In this document: positions 10,908-22,821 of the stretch, piece by piece
Layout: each line of letters starts with the position of its first letter
Position numbering within the stretch: the first letter of the stretch is position 1
Source: Sorghum bicolor
Taxonomy: Eukaryota; Streptophyta; Magnoliopsida; Poales; Poaceae
Length of the DNA stretch: 64,000 nt
Reading direction: 5' to 3'
Assembly (NCBI RefSeq): GCF_000003195.3
Contig: NC_012872.2
Location: 54,355,695-54,419,694, forward strand
Translations under genes and position numbers: made by a program
The notes under the pieces: model-generated
Databases searched by the model: none
Told to the model about the DNA's origin: nothing
Seen by the model: only the letters and a program-made list of their open reading frames with translations

Positions 10908-11489
10908 TGCTGCCTCATAATGCAGTGAAGCTGAGATTGCTCAATCCTGTATTATTCCCTCGCCCTACCTCCCGGTCTCAGTTTTTTGGGTTCTTGTGTC
11001 TTCACTTCCTAGCAATTTGTAGGCTGAAAGCTTTTGCTGATACATTGTCCTGGTGTATAGTAGAAATGGTAATAGGTTTACAAGTATATTGAGCTGCAAG
11101 TTAGCTCATATTTTGTGTATGATTTGAGGAAATGCGATCACAAGTGACCATAGTTATGCTTGGAATTGCGATCACAGGCAATAGTTATGGAAAATCGTAT
11201 GGTCTTTGTCATGGTCACATGGGAGGGACTCGAGGCCTGATTTATTTGGGATTTGGATCTCGATGTGATTGTTATTGTATACTGTTGCGCGCGCACACTT
11301 TCTCGAAAAGTAGCGCAGTTGCACATACTGACATGCAGAGCTGGTGGTATCTCCGCGCTGTTGTTGTCAGTCATGGTGTTTGCATTTGCGCTTGCGCTAC
11401 AGGCAATGCTGGTATTTGTGCAATAATGCCACATGAGTGGTTGCCTTCGACGACAGGGCCCGAGTTAGACCCCGTTATGTGTTGAATCT
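10908..11489 (+). other. Kinase 3' UTR, then intergenic
   Basis: The transcript probably ends somewhere within about 200 bp of the TAG at 10905-10907, where the sequence becomes T-rich (TTTTGTGTATG near 11110). No single poly(A) signal stands out. A short echo (GCGATCACAAG/GCGATCACAGG) lies at 11136 and 11167. A 117-codon frame to 11485 has no recognisable product. Confidence 0.4.
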
Positions 11490-11504
11490 ATCAACTATTT
11501 AACA

Positions 11505-11592
11505 ATATATTTTTTTTTATAACTTACAGTATTTTTCTCACAACAAATTTATAAATAGTATTTTTAGTCATGATTTTTTAAGCGAACAGGCT
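11505..11592. repeat. MITE fragment (ends in AAGCGAACAGGC)
   Basis: The text TATTTTTCTCACAACAAATT followed by AGTCATGATTTTTTAAGCGA matches one end of a common grass MITE. A reverse-complement relative lies at 62245-62362. Only this end is present. Confidence 0.4.
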
Positions 11593-12430
11593 CCTCGCAT
11601 AAACTAAAAATTATCTCTAAAATCCAGTGGCACCATCCACGGGATTTACCATCCAATTCCATACTACTACTGCTACTACTAGCAGTGTGCCCCCGAAACG
11701 CTGCAATGCAATCCTCTCAAACCAGCCATGGCGCCTACCCGTACCCTATACAGTGCCGCACTGTAACGGCTGCAGGCCTTCAGCGCGTCTGGCGACAGGC
11801 GGCGGCAGGCAGAGAGGGCCTCCCTGCACCTGCTGCAAACGGCGAAAAGATGCTGGCCATCTAGCGGTGGCGGCCCCCGGTCCTGGAGCCCGATAGACGG
11901 GACGGCGGCTGCTGCTCTGCCTGTCTCTGCTGGAGCGCTCGCCGCAAGCCCGCGCGCGACACGTCCGGTCCCGGCAGGCGTCGCGTGGACACATCTACTA
12001 CTGCATGTCTTGTCAGCGGCTGCCGCCAGAGCAGCGCTCATCATTGCCTTTCGCTGCGTCCCTGTGCGCCGCGCCAGACGCGACGACGGCCAGGGGGCCA
12101 CTGGGCATCGTACGCCGGCTTGTAGTAGTAGTAGTAGTGATCCAGCCTAGATAGAGGTAGCTACGGTGTGGTGTTGGCTGCTACTGCCAGCGAGATGCCA
12201 CTGTCACTGTGCTGCGGCGTGGTGGTCCGTGCACGGTGGCGCAGCGCCCAGCGAAGGCAAGCAAGGGCAACCATCGTTCTCGCTCGGCTCGTTCATGGAG
12301 GAACAGGGGGTGCCTGGGCCGGCTGTTGACCCGGTGGTCGCAGAGCCACAACAACTGGCCGTACTCGCCCGTGGGCCGTGGGGATGTGCTACTGCTGTGC
12401 TAAAGATGATCTGCTACAAGATAGGATAGG
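11593..12430. other. GC-rich unexplained stretch
   Basis: The block has long open frames on both strands (140 codons minus, 89 and 87 codons plus). They are Ala/Arg-rich, overlap each other and match no family I know. A (GTA)n run lies at about 12120-12137. It could hold exons of an unrecognised gene or captured gene DNA, but I cannot support a product. Confidence 0.3.
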
Positions 12431-12839
12431 ACTAGGCTCTCTTCTACTGGATGCCACCGCCAATCATATAGTACCAACGATTTTGTACTGAGTTAGTATT
12501 AGGCGGGCGCCAATTCAAATCAAAATCTTATCCTGACGAAGAAAACTGGACATTTTCTCGTTTTGTATTTCAATAAACAATTCCAATCATGTGAAGCCTC
12601 AGACCTAGAACTAGAATAGGAGCAGGTAATAATTCAAGAGTTGAAGTAAGACATCAAGCTCTATTAAGTTGCATGTATCTACCAGTTTTTTCATTGCATC
12701 ACAAATAACAGATATTTTGCCCCATTCGAAATGTTCCAAAACTTAAGCAACATTACATATCCGTGAATGTGCTAATGCCTAGCAAGAGAGAAGACAATAA
12801 CTTGGGCTTCTAGCACACCTTGGTTTTTTTTTGGTAAGT

Positions 12840-13490
12840 GTGTCAACTGTTTTTGTTTCACTCCCAGCCGATCTTGGTGGATGAGAGGTTCCTCACTTGA
12901 CTGATCTATAATTTAGAAGGTAGTGGGTGTAGTGTCCAATGACCTGGGTGAGTTCGATGTGTCCCGCTAATTGAGTGCCATAGCTAGCTTGACACCGAGA
13001 AGGATGGCGAGAATTTCAGTCTCCAAGGGTTCCAACATCTGGGAAATGACTAACTGAAAAAAAGATGCATGGATTGTAGGAATGAAAATCCCAATGCATG
13101 TTTGGTTTGGCATTGTAGCACCTGTATGCCTATAGAGGCATCACAAAAAATTCTAGGACCTAGTATCTACCGAAGAAACAAAAGTGCGTGCAACAAAACT
13201 AGCTAGGAGGATGTAAAACAAAATTAGTTATAACATATCTCCAAAGAAACTTTGTTCTCAAGGACATTCAAAGAACCAATGCTAGATTATCTCATGATGA
13301 ATATGACAACAATACAACATTGTTTGCTACCTTGCCATCTTATTCAATTATTAAGTTACGTTGGTGACAATGACACCATTGCATAGAAATCAAAGGATAA
13401 TTTCTATCTTTAGAGGAATTTCGAGTCTCCGTACAATCTAATAATGTATATAGGCATCACTATCAATTAAGTAATCATGCCAAGCGAGCG
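12840..13490 (-). pseudogene. Degenerate non-LTR reverse transcriptase tail (zf-RVT and RNase H-like remnants)
   Basis: Read on the minus strand, about 13270-13480 gives stop-broken text resembling the zf-RVT domain that follows plant non-LTR reverse transcriptases: a LEIPLKIEI core and an ending of HWFFECP. About 12969-13024 then gives ETEILAILLGVKLA, resembling an RVT_3 RNase H segment (AEAEALLEGLKLA-like). Stops and frameshifts run throughout, so it is dead. The catalytic reverse transcriptase domain is not visible. The order, zf-RVT then RNase H going 3', is right for the family. Identification is from remembered family patterns. Confidence 0.5.
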
Positions 13491-13569
13491 CTCTTCGGAA
13501 AGATATGTTGAAAGGACTTGCGCTCATCACATTGGCAACTACTCTACCTATCTTGGAAAGAATACAATT

Positions 13570-13825
13570 CTAACTTTATCTTCAAATGAATCATTTTAAA
13601 TTTGAGTAAATTTATACAAAACGGTACAATATTTATGATGCAAAATAAATACCATTGGATCCATTATGGAATATATTTTCATAATCTATCTATTTGGAGC
13701 CATAAATGTCAACACTAATTTTTTATAAACTAAGTCAAAATATATTTGCATAAAACTTATGATAGTTTGACTTAAGCTATATCTAGAATTTCTTTTTTTT
13801 TTATTTTTAGGACAGAAGTAGTATA
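13570..13825. repeat. Degenerate Stowaway-like fragment
   Basis: AT-rich DNA carrying the usual Stowaway interior (AAACTAAGTCAAAATATATT, AGTTTGACTTAAGC) and a right end GGACAGAAGTAGTA. The matching left CTCCCT end is not preserved. Confidence 0.4.
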
Positions 13826-13833
13826 TCTTTTTT

Positions 13834-15095
13834 AGCGGTAATGCTCGCGTCCGTCCTGTGACTTCCGTCCGGATGATTCTCATCCACTCATTTACGGACT
13901 CAACCGCTCATCCTCATCCACTCATTCATGAACCCAGCTTGCATCGCATGCCCACTCTACGACTCCACTCGCCTGCGCCGCATCGTCCTCAACCCCGACG
14001 TTCTCCTCCTCCACCGCGGCATCGTCCTCAACCACTCCGGCGGCTCCTCCCCCCATACTAGTGCCTGCACCTATCCCGGTTGTTCTCTCTTTCGCTGTGG
14101 CCTCCATGCATCCGGAGAGGGAGAGCAACGACGACGGCTTCCCCACGTCCCCGTGAGGTAGGTGAGGTCCTCGTCTAAATCTCAACCTTTTTCTTCTTCT
14201 TCTTCTTCTTCTTCTTCTTCTTCTTCTTCTTCCTCCTCCTCCTCCTCCCTCTAGACCAAGCTTGGCCTTATCCTCATTCTCCTTCTCCACTCTCTGGGTC
14301 TAGATCTAACGTATGCGGCGGTGGCTAGGGTTTCGACGAGCCTTTGGGAGTCATATCTCGTCGTTGTTGGAATTGTTCTTTTTCAATGTTGCAACAGATG
14401 ATTCAGAAATGTTGTAATAGTATTTTTTTTGGATTGTTGCAACAGACATTTTTCTGATGTTGCAGTAGCAGTGTTTAAGATGTTGCAATAACTCTTTTTC
14501 ATTGTTGTTGTAGATCTCCCCTGATGTTGCAGTGAATGTGTTTGAATGTTGTAGTAGATATTTTTTTTATGTTGTAATTCATATTATTGTTTTGTTTCAT
14601 TAATTATATGTTCTTTCGATGTTGCAATAGATTTTTTTTTGTTGCAGCAGTTTTTTTCCGTTTGTTTCATCAAATGTTCTTTCATTGTTTCAATAGCTTG
14701 TTTTTTTTGTTGTTGCAGCTGGTGCTGGGCGGGGTGTAGGGGTGAGCTGGCGATGGGCGAATCCGAGGTGCTGGGGGCCGGCGAGGTTGGTGGCGGGCAG
14801 ATCCCATGCATGTGGGAGGCAGGGTGAGTCGTTGCACGGAGAGTGGAGGAAAGGGACGCGGGGACGGACGGGATCGGCTTAGGGGGCGGCGAGGTTGGGG
14901 CAAGTAGATCCCGTGCACGTGGGAGACGGGGCGAGTCTTGCACGATGAGTGGAGGGAAGGGACGTGGAGACGGACAGAATCGGCTTAGCATATCTATTTT
15001 TCTTTTTTTTTCTTTTTTATATGGGGGAGAGCGGGGGAAGGCCCGGCGTCAGAATGCACTCACGCGCCGGACGTCTGGGCGCTAGCAAGGCCGCT
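13834..15095. mobile_element. Non-autonomous TIR element, ~1.26 kb, with TTGCAAC-type reiterations
   Basis: The left end AGCGGTAATGCTCGCGTCCG is imperfectly repeated, inverted, at the right (reverse complement AGCGGCCTTGCTAGCGCCCA). Inside, from about 14380 to 14720, variants of TGTTGCAACAGA, GATGTTGCAGT and ATGTTGTAGTAG recur roughly every 40-60 bp separated by T-runs. The right half is GC-rich. No transposase is seen. The layout suggests a MULE-type element, but T-rich flanks hide the target duplication. Confidence 0.45.
14188..14250. repeat. Microsatellite (TTC)n then (TCC)n
   Basis: About fourteen TTC units run directly into TCC units. The antisense frame across it is an artefactual poly-Arg stretch. 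Confidence 0.9.
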
Positions 15096-15612
15096 TTTTT
15101 AATTATATTTTCTATAAACTACAACGGCAAGTTTCATTCGAGCCCACTTGTAATGGACTCGGCCCAAGTAACATTTGGAAGCAAATTACAACGGCACGCG
15201 TATAAAAGGTTGCCTAGCCTATTCCCATGAAAACACGCAACTATTTATTTTTTAAAAAAAAGAATGAAAAGGCCCCAAATCGGACTATCGCGTTAGGGAA
15301 TATCAAGTCGTTTCACTTCACTCCATCTGAAGTTGCAAACGGAAGCGATGCACGGTTAACTTTTGAATAAAGATCAGCAGAACGAACCAGCTAGACTCAT
15401 GCTGAGCAAAATCTTTTAACCGAGAACGGTACCACAGGACATGCAGGCATCCTATTGAAAATTTAAAAGTTACATAAGCTTAACCGTGTGACAAACACCT
15501 GGCTCTGATATAGAGCGGCAGTACAGTACTAATGCATCGGATAGGTGCAAGGACACTAGTGCAATTGAGTTCATATGCAATTGAGTTCATAGCAGCTTGG
15601 GCTTGGGAGCGT
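15096..15612 (-). other. Spacer and inferred 3' UTR of the RGG gene
   Basis: The RGG gene's stop codon is at 15613-15615, so its 3' UTR extends left from there, probably a few hundred bases. A short direct echo (TGCAATTGAGTTCATA) occurs at 15559-15590. Nothing else recognised. Confidence 0.35.
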
Positions 15613-18600
15613 TCACTTCCCACCGAGTGAGGGAAACTGTGCTTGATCTTGAATTGCCGGTGCTGGCGCAGCTGCGACCTCCCGAGGGCTGTACCCACCA
15701 CGGAAACCGCCGCGGTCACCACGGCCTCTGCCACGACCACGACCCCGGCCACCAGGGCTGTAGTACCTTTGACCCTCAGCTGGCTTCAGGAATTCATTGA
15801 TACTGACAGACTGCATCAGAAGAAAAGAAAACGAGCGTAAATGACTTGGAACTGGGGGCCAAAGAAGAGTTTCATGGACTTGAGTTTGGAGGGGGGGAAA
15901 AGCGCTTTGAATGTTATACAGACCTTCTTGGCACGTTCATCCCTTTCTGTGTTCTCTTTCTTCTTATCCTTGTCAGAACCCTGCCACCATATAGTCAAAT
16001 GAGCAATACTCTGTCAAAAAAAAGGGGAGCAATCCATAGATTATGTGCAACGAGCATTGATAGATTGTTTTTACCAGCTTGATGAAAATCTCATCAGCAC
16101 CCTTTTTCACTGAAAGCTGTTGCATGGACTGCAACTCCTTGTCCACCTCAACCTTTCTCTCTTCAGGCTTTAGTCCAAGTAAAGCTTTCCTTTTCTCCTC
16201 CAATACTTTCTCATATTCTTCCAATGTCATCTCCTGTAAAAGCAGGTGGGGCACAATCGTGAGTTCATATTATTAAAGAAATTTGTTGTTTACACACTAT
16301 CATAAGGACAACAGGATACTGCATAGGAACATCTAGATTCAAACATGCTAGAACAAAAAACTAAAATAATTTGACCTGGGGGGCTCGGAATTAGGAGCAT
16401 GCACAAAAGGTAATGCCAAGGAAGTGTCACAAGCACAATTCATACTAAAAGAACCCACAGGTAAAAAGAGGAAATATTGCCATGATATAAATATTATTAG
16501 GCATATCACCAAACTCAATTAATTAACATAAACCACACAACACATGCTCTCCAAAAAAAAGCTAACAGAGGTATGTAGTTTGTGCATGCGCCTGCAGTTG
16601 ATCAAGTGTGTTCACATTTTTAATAGAGAGCTATAAATGTACAGCAGCTTCCTGAATTCATGCAAGGAAAGGTAATGCATGAAAACCTTGACGCTACCAC
16701 CTGAGCTATCTATAGGCTGGGTGAAATTGAGAACTTGCAGAGCCAACAATTTTGTTGGATGTGCAAGACTCACTGGATCAATCAGCCCATGTTCAGCACG
16801 GAAAAACAAGAGCATGGCAGACAATTCCTGAATATAATGTCAACACTATGATGCAGCTGTGCAAAGACAACACATTTTCCCATTGTCAGCGTACTCAAAA
16901 ATTTAAACACAGAAGCTAACGGAGAATTGTTGTATGTGCATGCAGCATGCCTGCAGTTAATCAAGTGTGTTACATTTTTAGTAGAGGGCTATAAATGTAC
17001 AGCAGCTTCCTGAATTCATGCACAGAAAGGCAGTAATGCATGAAAACCTTGACACTGCCACCTAAGCTATCTATAGGCTGGGTGAAATTGAGAACTTGCA
17101 GAGCCAACAACTTTGTTGGATGTGCAAGACTCACTGGATCAATCAGCCCATGATCAGCACGAGAAAACAAGAGCATGGCAGAATATTTCTGAATGTAATG
17201 TCAACACTATGATGCAGCTGTGCAAAGACAACACATTTTCCCATAGTCAGTACTCAAAAGTTAAAACACACAAAACACGTCAATACTCAAAAGTTAAAAC
17301 ACAGAAAACAGCTTGCTATTGACTGCAGCTAAGTAAAATCACTTATTTCATGCAGTTACACAGTTATACAACCACATACTTTAGATGGTTCACAGCACAC
17401 AGATGGCATCTTCCCAGCTGAGAAGAGACCAGATTGATTATAATGGCAAAGGCTCTATACACTTCATTGATTAGTCCTTCAGTATTTGTTATTTAGTGGT
17501 TAATCTAAGCATAAATGACAAATCTGTAGATTGTATTTTTTACATTTTTCACCAGTAAGTGTGCATAAGAATAAAAAACACATCAATAGGAAGCCAAATA
17601 GTAGTGCAGCATGAATTATATAACTGATTAAGAAAAGTCTATTGTTGCTTCCCATTAAAAAGATTGAGGTATTATAGTGTGAATGGAAATAATTCAACGA
17701 TTTCAATCTATGATCTTCTAGAATTTCAGAACAGTATTTATGAATCACTCAGCTTATGCTGCTCCACAGATCAGGGTGTAGGTACAAACATATTGAATAA
17801 TTAGCACTGAGAATATTTAGGTTAGTTAAAACTTAGAAGAATAGGTTTGGCTGGCATCCAAGAAAACTGTCAGACGCAACAAAACGACTACAACAAGCAT
17901 TGCAAGAGCTTTAGGAAATCGAAGACGTAAAGTCATATCTAAGCTGCAGCTTCAGCGCTTACCATTTGAAAATATCAACTACAGAGGATCAACAATTGTA
18001 TACTGCTAAAAACTCAAGAGTCAATTGATGCAAGTCTATATAACCTTTCACGCATCACTTCTAATTACTATCATGTGGGCCTAGAGAACACATGTCATTT
18101 TTCTGTAACCTTCTATCCTGAAAAGCTTCAGGGAGCTCAGTTATTGCCCAATGTTTAAACAGGAAGCCACAGCAACATTTACTGCAGATATTTTACATCT
18201 AAAATATTGCTCCATAAATTGCAGAAACAATTTAACTTGTTTGCTGGTATACAAGAATGATAAGATTTGGCATACCACTGGGCAGCAACAAATGCTAAAG
18301 CTTTACACTTGTAAACAAAACTTAAAACATGACAGTAGCAGACAAGAAAAAAGACAGCTTTTAGTTATACCATCCATTACATACAATACGGGTTGTTCTG
18401 AAACTATTTTCAGACATTTCTAGCACTGAAATTATGCTTTAAGCATCTGCCGCTAAAGCTTGAGCTAGAAAACAAAATAAACTTCAGGCTTAAAGAAATT
18501 TGTTTCTTCACATCATAACACACCAATATCATTTATGGAGGGAGAAATGATATTTCCTCAAGCCCACAACAGTACAGTATACATGCAAATTGATTTCATG

Positions 18601-19769
18601 AGATAAAGAACACAACTTGTACCTTATCTTCAGGCTCCTCCGCTTCAGTTGGTTCACCCTCCTTGCCCTTCTCAGCCTCAGACTGTGGAACCTCCTCCAG
18701 CTTGTTTTCGTCTTCAGCCACAGGAGTCCCCTCAGTTTCTACTGCCTCTCTGATGATTTGGAAAACACACAGAGTTACACATTGAGTTAATACACGTATC
18801 AAATACACCTCCAGAATAGCAAATACAAAATTTTAAAAGAAACTAACTGTGCAAGGGCCTCATCAGTCACAGTTCCCCAGTTGCCACGGCCAGATCCCTC
18901 ACGCTTCATTTCATATCCTCTGCCTGTGCCACTGTGGCGCTCATAGGCCCGGCGAGGGGGCCGAGCAGACTCATCACCAGCCTCACCATCAGCATAGCCA
19001 CCACGGCGACCACCACCACGATAAGGCTGACGTGGTCCACGGCCTCTTTCCATAGCCTTTCCATCACCTTCCTCTCTCCGCTGGAAGCCACTATCTCCAA
19101 AACCACCACCGCCGTAACCTCCCTCAACACCATTGGCATTGCCCTCACCAAATTCACGCCTTGGGCCCGTCCTGCCTCCGCGGAAGCCACCTCTACCACG
19201 TCCTGGCCCATCACGAGCTGGAGCGCCATAGTTCCTCGACTCCTTCACTGGAAGCAATGACACATCAATATAATCCCAAGTTAACAACCTCTTTCTGTAC
19301 AAGTTCCTAACAACTAGACCAAATGAGGGAAAAAAATATCAAATTTCAGAATGTCAGTAAGAACTGATTAGACAGGTGGAAATGACGATAAATTCGACAC
19401 TAAAGGAACCACAGACATCCGGCAGGCGAAATGCTCCGCTCTTCACTGTACCAAATCAACATGTATGTACAGCAATCCCAGACCAAACCACCGTGGTACA
19501 TACATTTCAGCCCCAAATCCAATGATTCTCGCATCAGATTCAGAACACGGAACCCAAGACCCCGGCTTCCGATCCGATTCGAAAGGGAACTGTGTATGTA
19601 TGAACTCACCAGCCTGCGCGGGCGGTGTCGGCTTGGTGGGCAGCTTGGCCGGGGCGGCGGGCGCCGGCTTGGGCGACGCGGCCGCCTTCTTCTCGGCGGC
19701 CGCGATGAGGTGGGAGGGGTCGTCGTTGTCGACGTCGACGAGGAGATCGAACTGGTTCTTCGTGCCCAT
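15613..19769 (-). CDS. RGG-repeat RNA-binding protein, HABP4/PAI-RBP1 (RGGA-like), 366 aa
   Basis: Six exons on the minus strand: 19610-19769, 18848-19247, 18623-18749, 16075-16233, 15924-15980, 15613-15810. All borders are GT-AG in consistent phase, giving 367 codons with stop. The N-terminus has NQFDLLVDVDNDD (residues ~5-17), typical of the Stm1-like N-terminal region. A Gly/Arg-rich segment (GRGRGGFRGG and relatives) runs ~65-150, then the HABP4 signature RHSGTGRGYEMKREGSGRG. An acidic Glu-rich stretch (~187-229) is followed by MTLEEYEKVLEEKRKALLGL, a Lys-rich helix, and a C-terminal RGG box. Family members bind RNA, are largely cytosolic/perinuclear and are linked to stress tolerance in Arabidopsis. 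Length matches the family. The ATG at 19769 is chosen because the conserved N-terminus starts there. Confidence 0.92.
16559..17300 (-). repeat. Tandem duplication, ~355 bp unit, in RGG intron 3
   Basis: Two head-to-tail copies start at about 16559 and 16914 (both near GCTAACRGAG) and share the phrases ATCAATCAGCCCATG and CAACACTATGATGCAGCTGT. The second copy ends in its own small echo of TACTCAAAAGTTAAAACACA. Both lie in the 2.39 kb intron between exons 3 and 4. They are noncoding; short frames inside are by-products. Confidence 0.85.
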
Positions 19770-20090
19770 GGCGCCCCCCCTCTCCCCTCCTGGCCTCAAA
19801 CTCCACTCACAAATCACCGGAAACACCAATCCAACCCTTCAATCAGCAACCTAGAGCAACCACGCCGGCGAAGTGACCGCCATGGATGGGTGAATCGTAA
19901 TCGACGCGAGAGGTAGTCTAGTCTAGGGTTTAGACTTTGAGACGGAGGTGGAAGGAAGACGAGGCGGAGTGGAAAGAAGTCAGAGAGAGAGAGAGGTCGT
20001 AAAACCCTAGCCGCCACTTGGACTCGCGGTCGCGGCTCGCCACTCCCCACCGAGACGAGAGCAGCTTCGAGCGATCACGTGCTTTCCACT
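19770..20090 (-). promoter_or_regulatory. RGG gene leader and proximal promoter
   Basis: On the minus strand the leader holds CTAGGGTTT/AAACCCTA-type motifs (about 19922-19932 and 20000-20010) and a pyrimidine/CT-rich tract (19982-19994). These telo-box-like sequences are common in leaders and promoters of plant translation-related genes. The transcription start is not determinable here. Confidence 0.4.
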
Positions 20091-20334
20091 GAGGAGTGAG
20101 GAGTGAGGAGCATATGTGGCCTCACTCGAATCGGGACTTGAGGTGTCGGGCCTTCTTATCGAATGGGCCTTTAGTGTTTTTTTGTTCGGGGGAATGGGCC
20201 TTTAGTGTTGGTATAATCACTGGGCCTTCCAAGTATAGTAGCGAATAGAGTCTATTCGGTAGTATATAACTGTATATAGCGTATTATGAATAAAATTTAT
20301 AGGATGCCACAGACCCACAGTTGTCTTGTAATAA

Positions 20335-20597
20335 GAGCACATACAATAATTAGCTTATATAACCAAATAAATACTAATGCAAACGAGAAAAAAGAGAGTT
20401 TGGCTCTTGTACAAGCAACAAGCTGTGCAAGGAAGTATAGATAATGGTGGGTCTTACACTAAATGAATGTGAGGAGAATTAGAAAAGAGAATATGATATG
20501 TAGATAACTTATAAACAAATGAGAGACTTCTATTTATAGCTTAGCTCTTGTAACTTGACTAATAGTCAAGCACTTGACTCTATTATTGGACTTGCTC
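20335..20597. mobile_element. MITE, 263 bp, GAGCA-type
   Basis: The left end GAGCACATACAATAATTAG and the right end (reverse complement GAGCAAGTCCAATAATAGA) are inverted repeats, flanked by TAA on both sides (20332-20334, 20598-20600). Interior AT-rich, noncoding. Confidence 0.65.
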
Positions 20598-20605
20598 TAA
20601 TATTA

Positions 20606-20842
20606 TCTTATACTCTTACAAAGCAAAACTTCACTACCTATTTCTCTTAACATGGAAGCTATCAAACTAGGTAATCCACTATCACACATAATTAAAATCC
20701 ACTAGTCCATGCAATTATAATGTCCACATCATCAAGTCACTTATTTTTATGAACATGCAAGCTGTCCAACTACACAATACATATTCTAACCTATTTATAT
20801 TTCTTTTTCATACTCGCGGCAACATGCAAGGAATCCTTCTAG
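20606..20842 (+). mobile_element. Small non-autonomous Helitron (degenerate)
   Basis: It begins TC after an A (20605) and ends CTAG before a T (20843), the Helitron A|TC...CTRR|T arrangement. GC-rich DNA that could be an eroded hairpin (CTCGCGGCAACATGC) lies just before the end. The interior phrases CTATTTCTCTTAACATG and AATCCACTATCA are shared with the clearer copy at 58727-59083. It starts 9 bp after the MITE at 20335-20597. Confidence 0.5.
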
Positions 20843-20874
20843 TAACTTTTGCGAAAGTACATTTTTCCTTTTTG

Positions 20875-21310
20875 AACTCCAAAACCGGGCAAAACACCTC
20901 TCTTAACTTTTAAAACTTGTTATAAGCAGTTTTGAAGGCAGTTTTATCTTTTTTATTTATTTCGGCTGAATCTTTAAAAAACCATAGTAAATCACAAAAA
21001 ATCATAAAATAGAAAATCTAATTTTATTGCACTTCACATGAGTAGATTTACAAACATATAACAGTTCTTTAGTGCAAACTTCTTGTTGTGGCTTTAATCT
21101 ATGTTTTTTTGTAATAAATCAGAATAATTTATAGCAACAGTTTCTATGGTCCAATTGTGATAAAATTTTTATAATGAGCTAATTATTGTATGATTAAATT
21201 GTAGTAAAAGTTTCATACTCATTAGATTATTTATAGCTTACTTATAGATTTTTTTCTTCTCCTTAGAACATTTCCGGTGTATTTCACTTTGCGTTCATTG
21301 GTCTTTTGAT
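20875..21310. repeat. Dispersed grass repeat fragment
   Basis: The text around AATCATAAAATAGAAAATCT, CACATGAGTAGATTTACAAA and AATAATTTATAGCAACAGTT is a sequence type I recognise as widely dispersed in grass genomes. No termini are visible and there is no coding capacity, so I only mark it as repeat-derived. Confidence 0.35.
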
Positions 21311-21799
21311 CATAGATTTTTATTTTCAAATGTTACCAGCTTTAAGGGCACATATTATTCTAGTTTTCTTTGTTTTCCAACCAACTTTTTACAAGTGGTG
21401 CACCTAAATAAAAGAGGAACAAAACCAACCTGAGGACATCGTATCTTATCTCATGTTGGCTCTATAGTACCCTCATATATGAAGCCTTGAACTTTTCTAA
21501 CGAGTAATACTCATAAACATAATCCTCAATACCCATCTTCCTCCTTGTTGTCATAAGGCACAAATAATGGTCACATGGCTTACTGATGTGCTATGGTTCA
21601 AGAAATGAACAGTCATGTATAAATAACTTAACAATATGTCGTTATGTTGTTTGTTGTCCCACACTTCTACACATACTCCAATCAATATGTTTGACAACCT
21701 TCTATGCCCTTAGCCTCTTATTCTCCAATTGTTGTTTGATAGCACAAAAGTATACTACCTTGGAGGCTTTGTGATATCTTACTCCTCTTGTCCCATAAT
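21311..21799. other. Intergenic, nothing recognised
   Basis: AT-rich spacer with no credible frame, RNA gene or inverted repeat. Confidence 0.3.
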
Positions 21800-22640
21800 G
21801 TCATTACCATCTAGGCCCTATTTCGGCTTTGGGGTTTTATTAATCTAGTGATTGATGAACACAAGTGCTTGTGACTAGCATGTGTCATGCATGAGTTATA
21901 TTCACATTGGTTACTCACTTGTTAGCCACATGGTTTTCTTGGCCTAGGGGATGATTTGGATTGATGACAAATATGGTGCAAAGGATATTCATGAAGACTA
22001 AGGACTTCTAAGGTCAAGTGCAAGCTTGGTGTTAGGAAGCACTTGACATAGAGTGTATAAGCCTTTTGCCCCCTTGGTTGTGCTATTAAGGATGAAGACT
22101 CCAAGACATGAAACTTGATGGGAATTAAAGTTGACAACATTTGGATATGCACAGTATACTCTCACTAAGTCAGAGCCTTAGTGGCCCATTGGATTGGTTT
22201 TAAGTCAAGGATCTAAAAAAGCATGAATCAGATGAGATCATACTAGAAATGAGCTCAAAATAGGCATCAAAGACCGCATTGGGTGATTGGGATCAACTCG
22301 GCAGATCATCCGGTAACAATGTACAAATCTCACCTTCAAACTTGGCCCTAATACTTAGTGACCATCATATGATCCAACGTGACTTCACTTCATGATGCTA
22401 GATGGATCATTTGGCGAGGCCTAGCCTTGACTTTGTGTTAAGTGGCCAAGCCACTGATGGTCAACATATTATATGGTTATAATTCATGAGGCATAATGGA
22501 TAATCTAGTGTGGCCTTGATAGAGGTGGGCAACACGTCCATTTCGTAGACCTCTGCTAATCCTCTCTTCAGTAGTGATAGGCCTAGGAGGACATGAAGAC
22601 AGAGCTAAGGGAAAGATGAAGTCATCATATGTATAAGGTG
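21800..22640. repeat. Probable old LTR fragment
   Basis: Phrases such as GGCCCTATTTCGGCTTTGGG, GATTGATGAACACAAGTG and CTTGGCCTAGGGGATGATTT have the style of copia-type LTRs in grasses (compare the LTR at 36704-38242, which contains GGGGCCTAGATGCTTTCA). No TG/CA ends or target duplication could be paired, so this is a tentative reading. Confidence 0.3.
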
Positions 22641-22821
22641 TCTGTTGAGGGACACTAGTAGATCACAATCTAAATATAACTTGACTCGCTTGTGCATAAA
22701 AACAAAAATTGTATTACATATTAAAAATTCAAGACAGTAGAAACACTAGAAAGCTCGTTTTGTGTATAGGAGTATATGCTATACTTACATGTGAGTCGAT
22801 TGGTTGCACGATACATTATAC

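Noticed and set aside
11679..12101. 140-codon minus frame in GC-rich DNA
   Set aside because: Ala/Arg-rich, no homology pattern, overlapping frames on both strands; kept only as unexplained GC-rich DNA.
18906..19260. Long frames opposite and out of phase with RGG exon 2
   Set aside because: Shadow frames of the Gly/Arg-rich exon; the exon's phase and splice sites fix the real frame.
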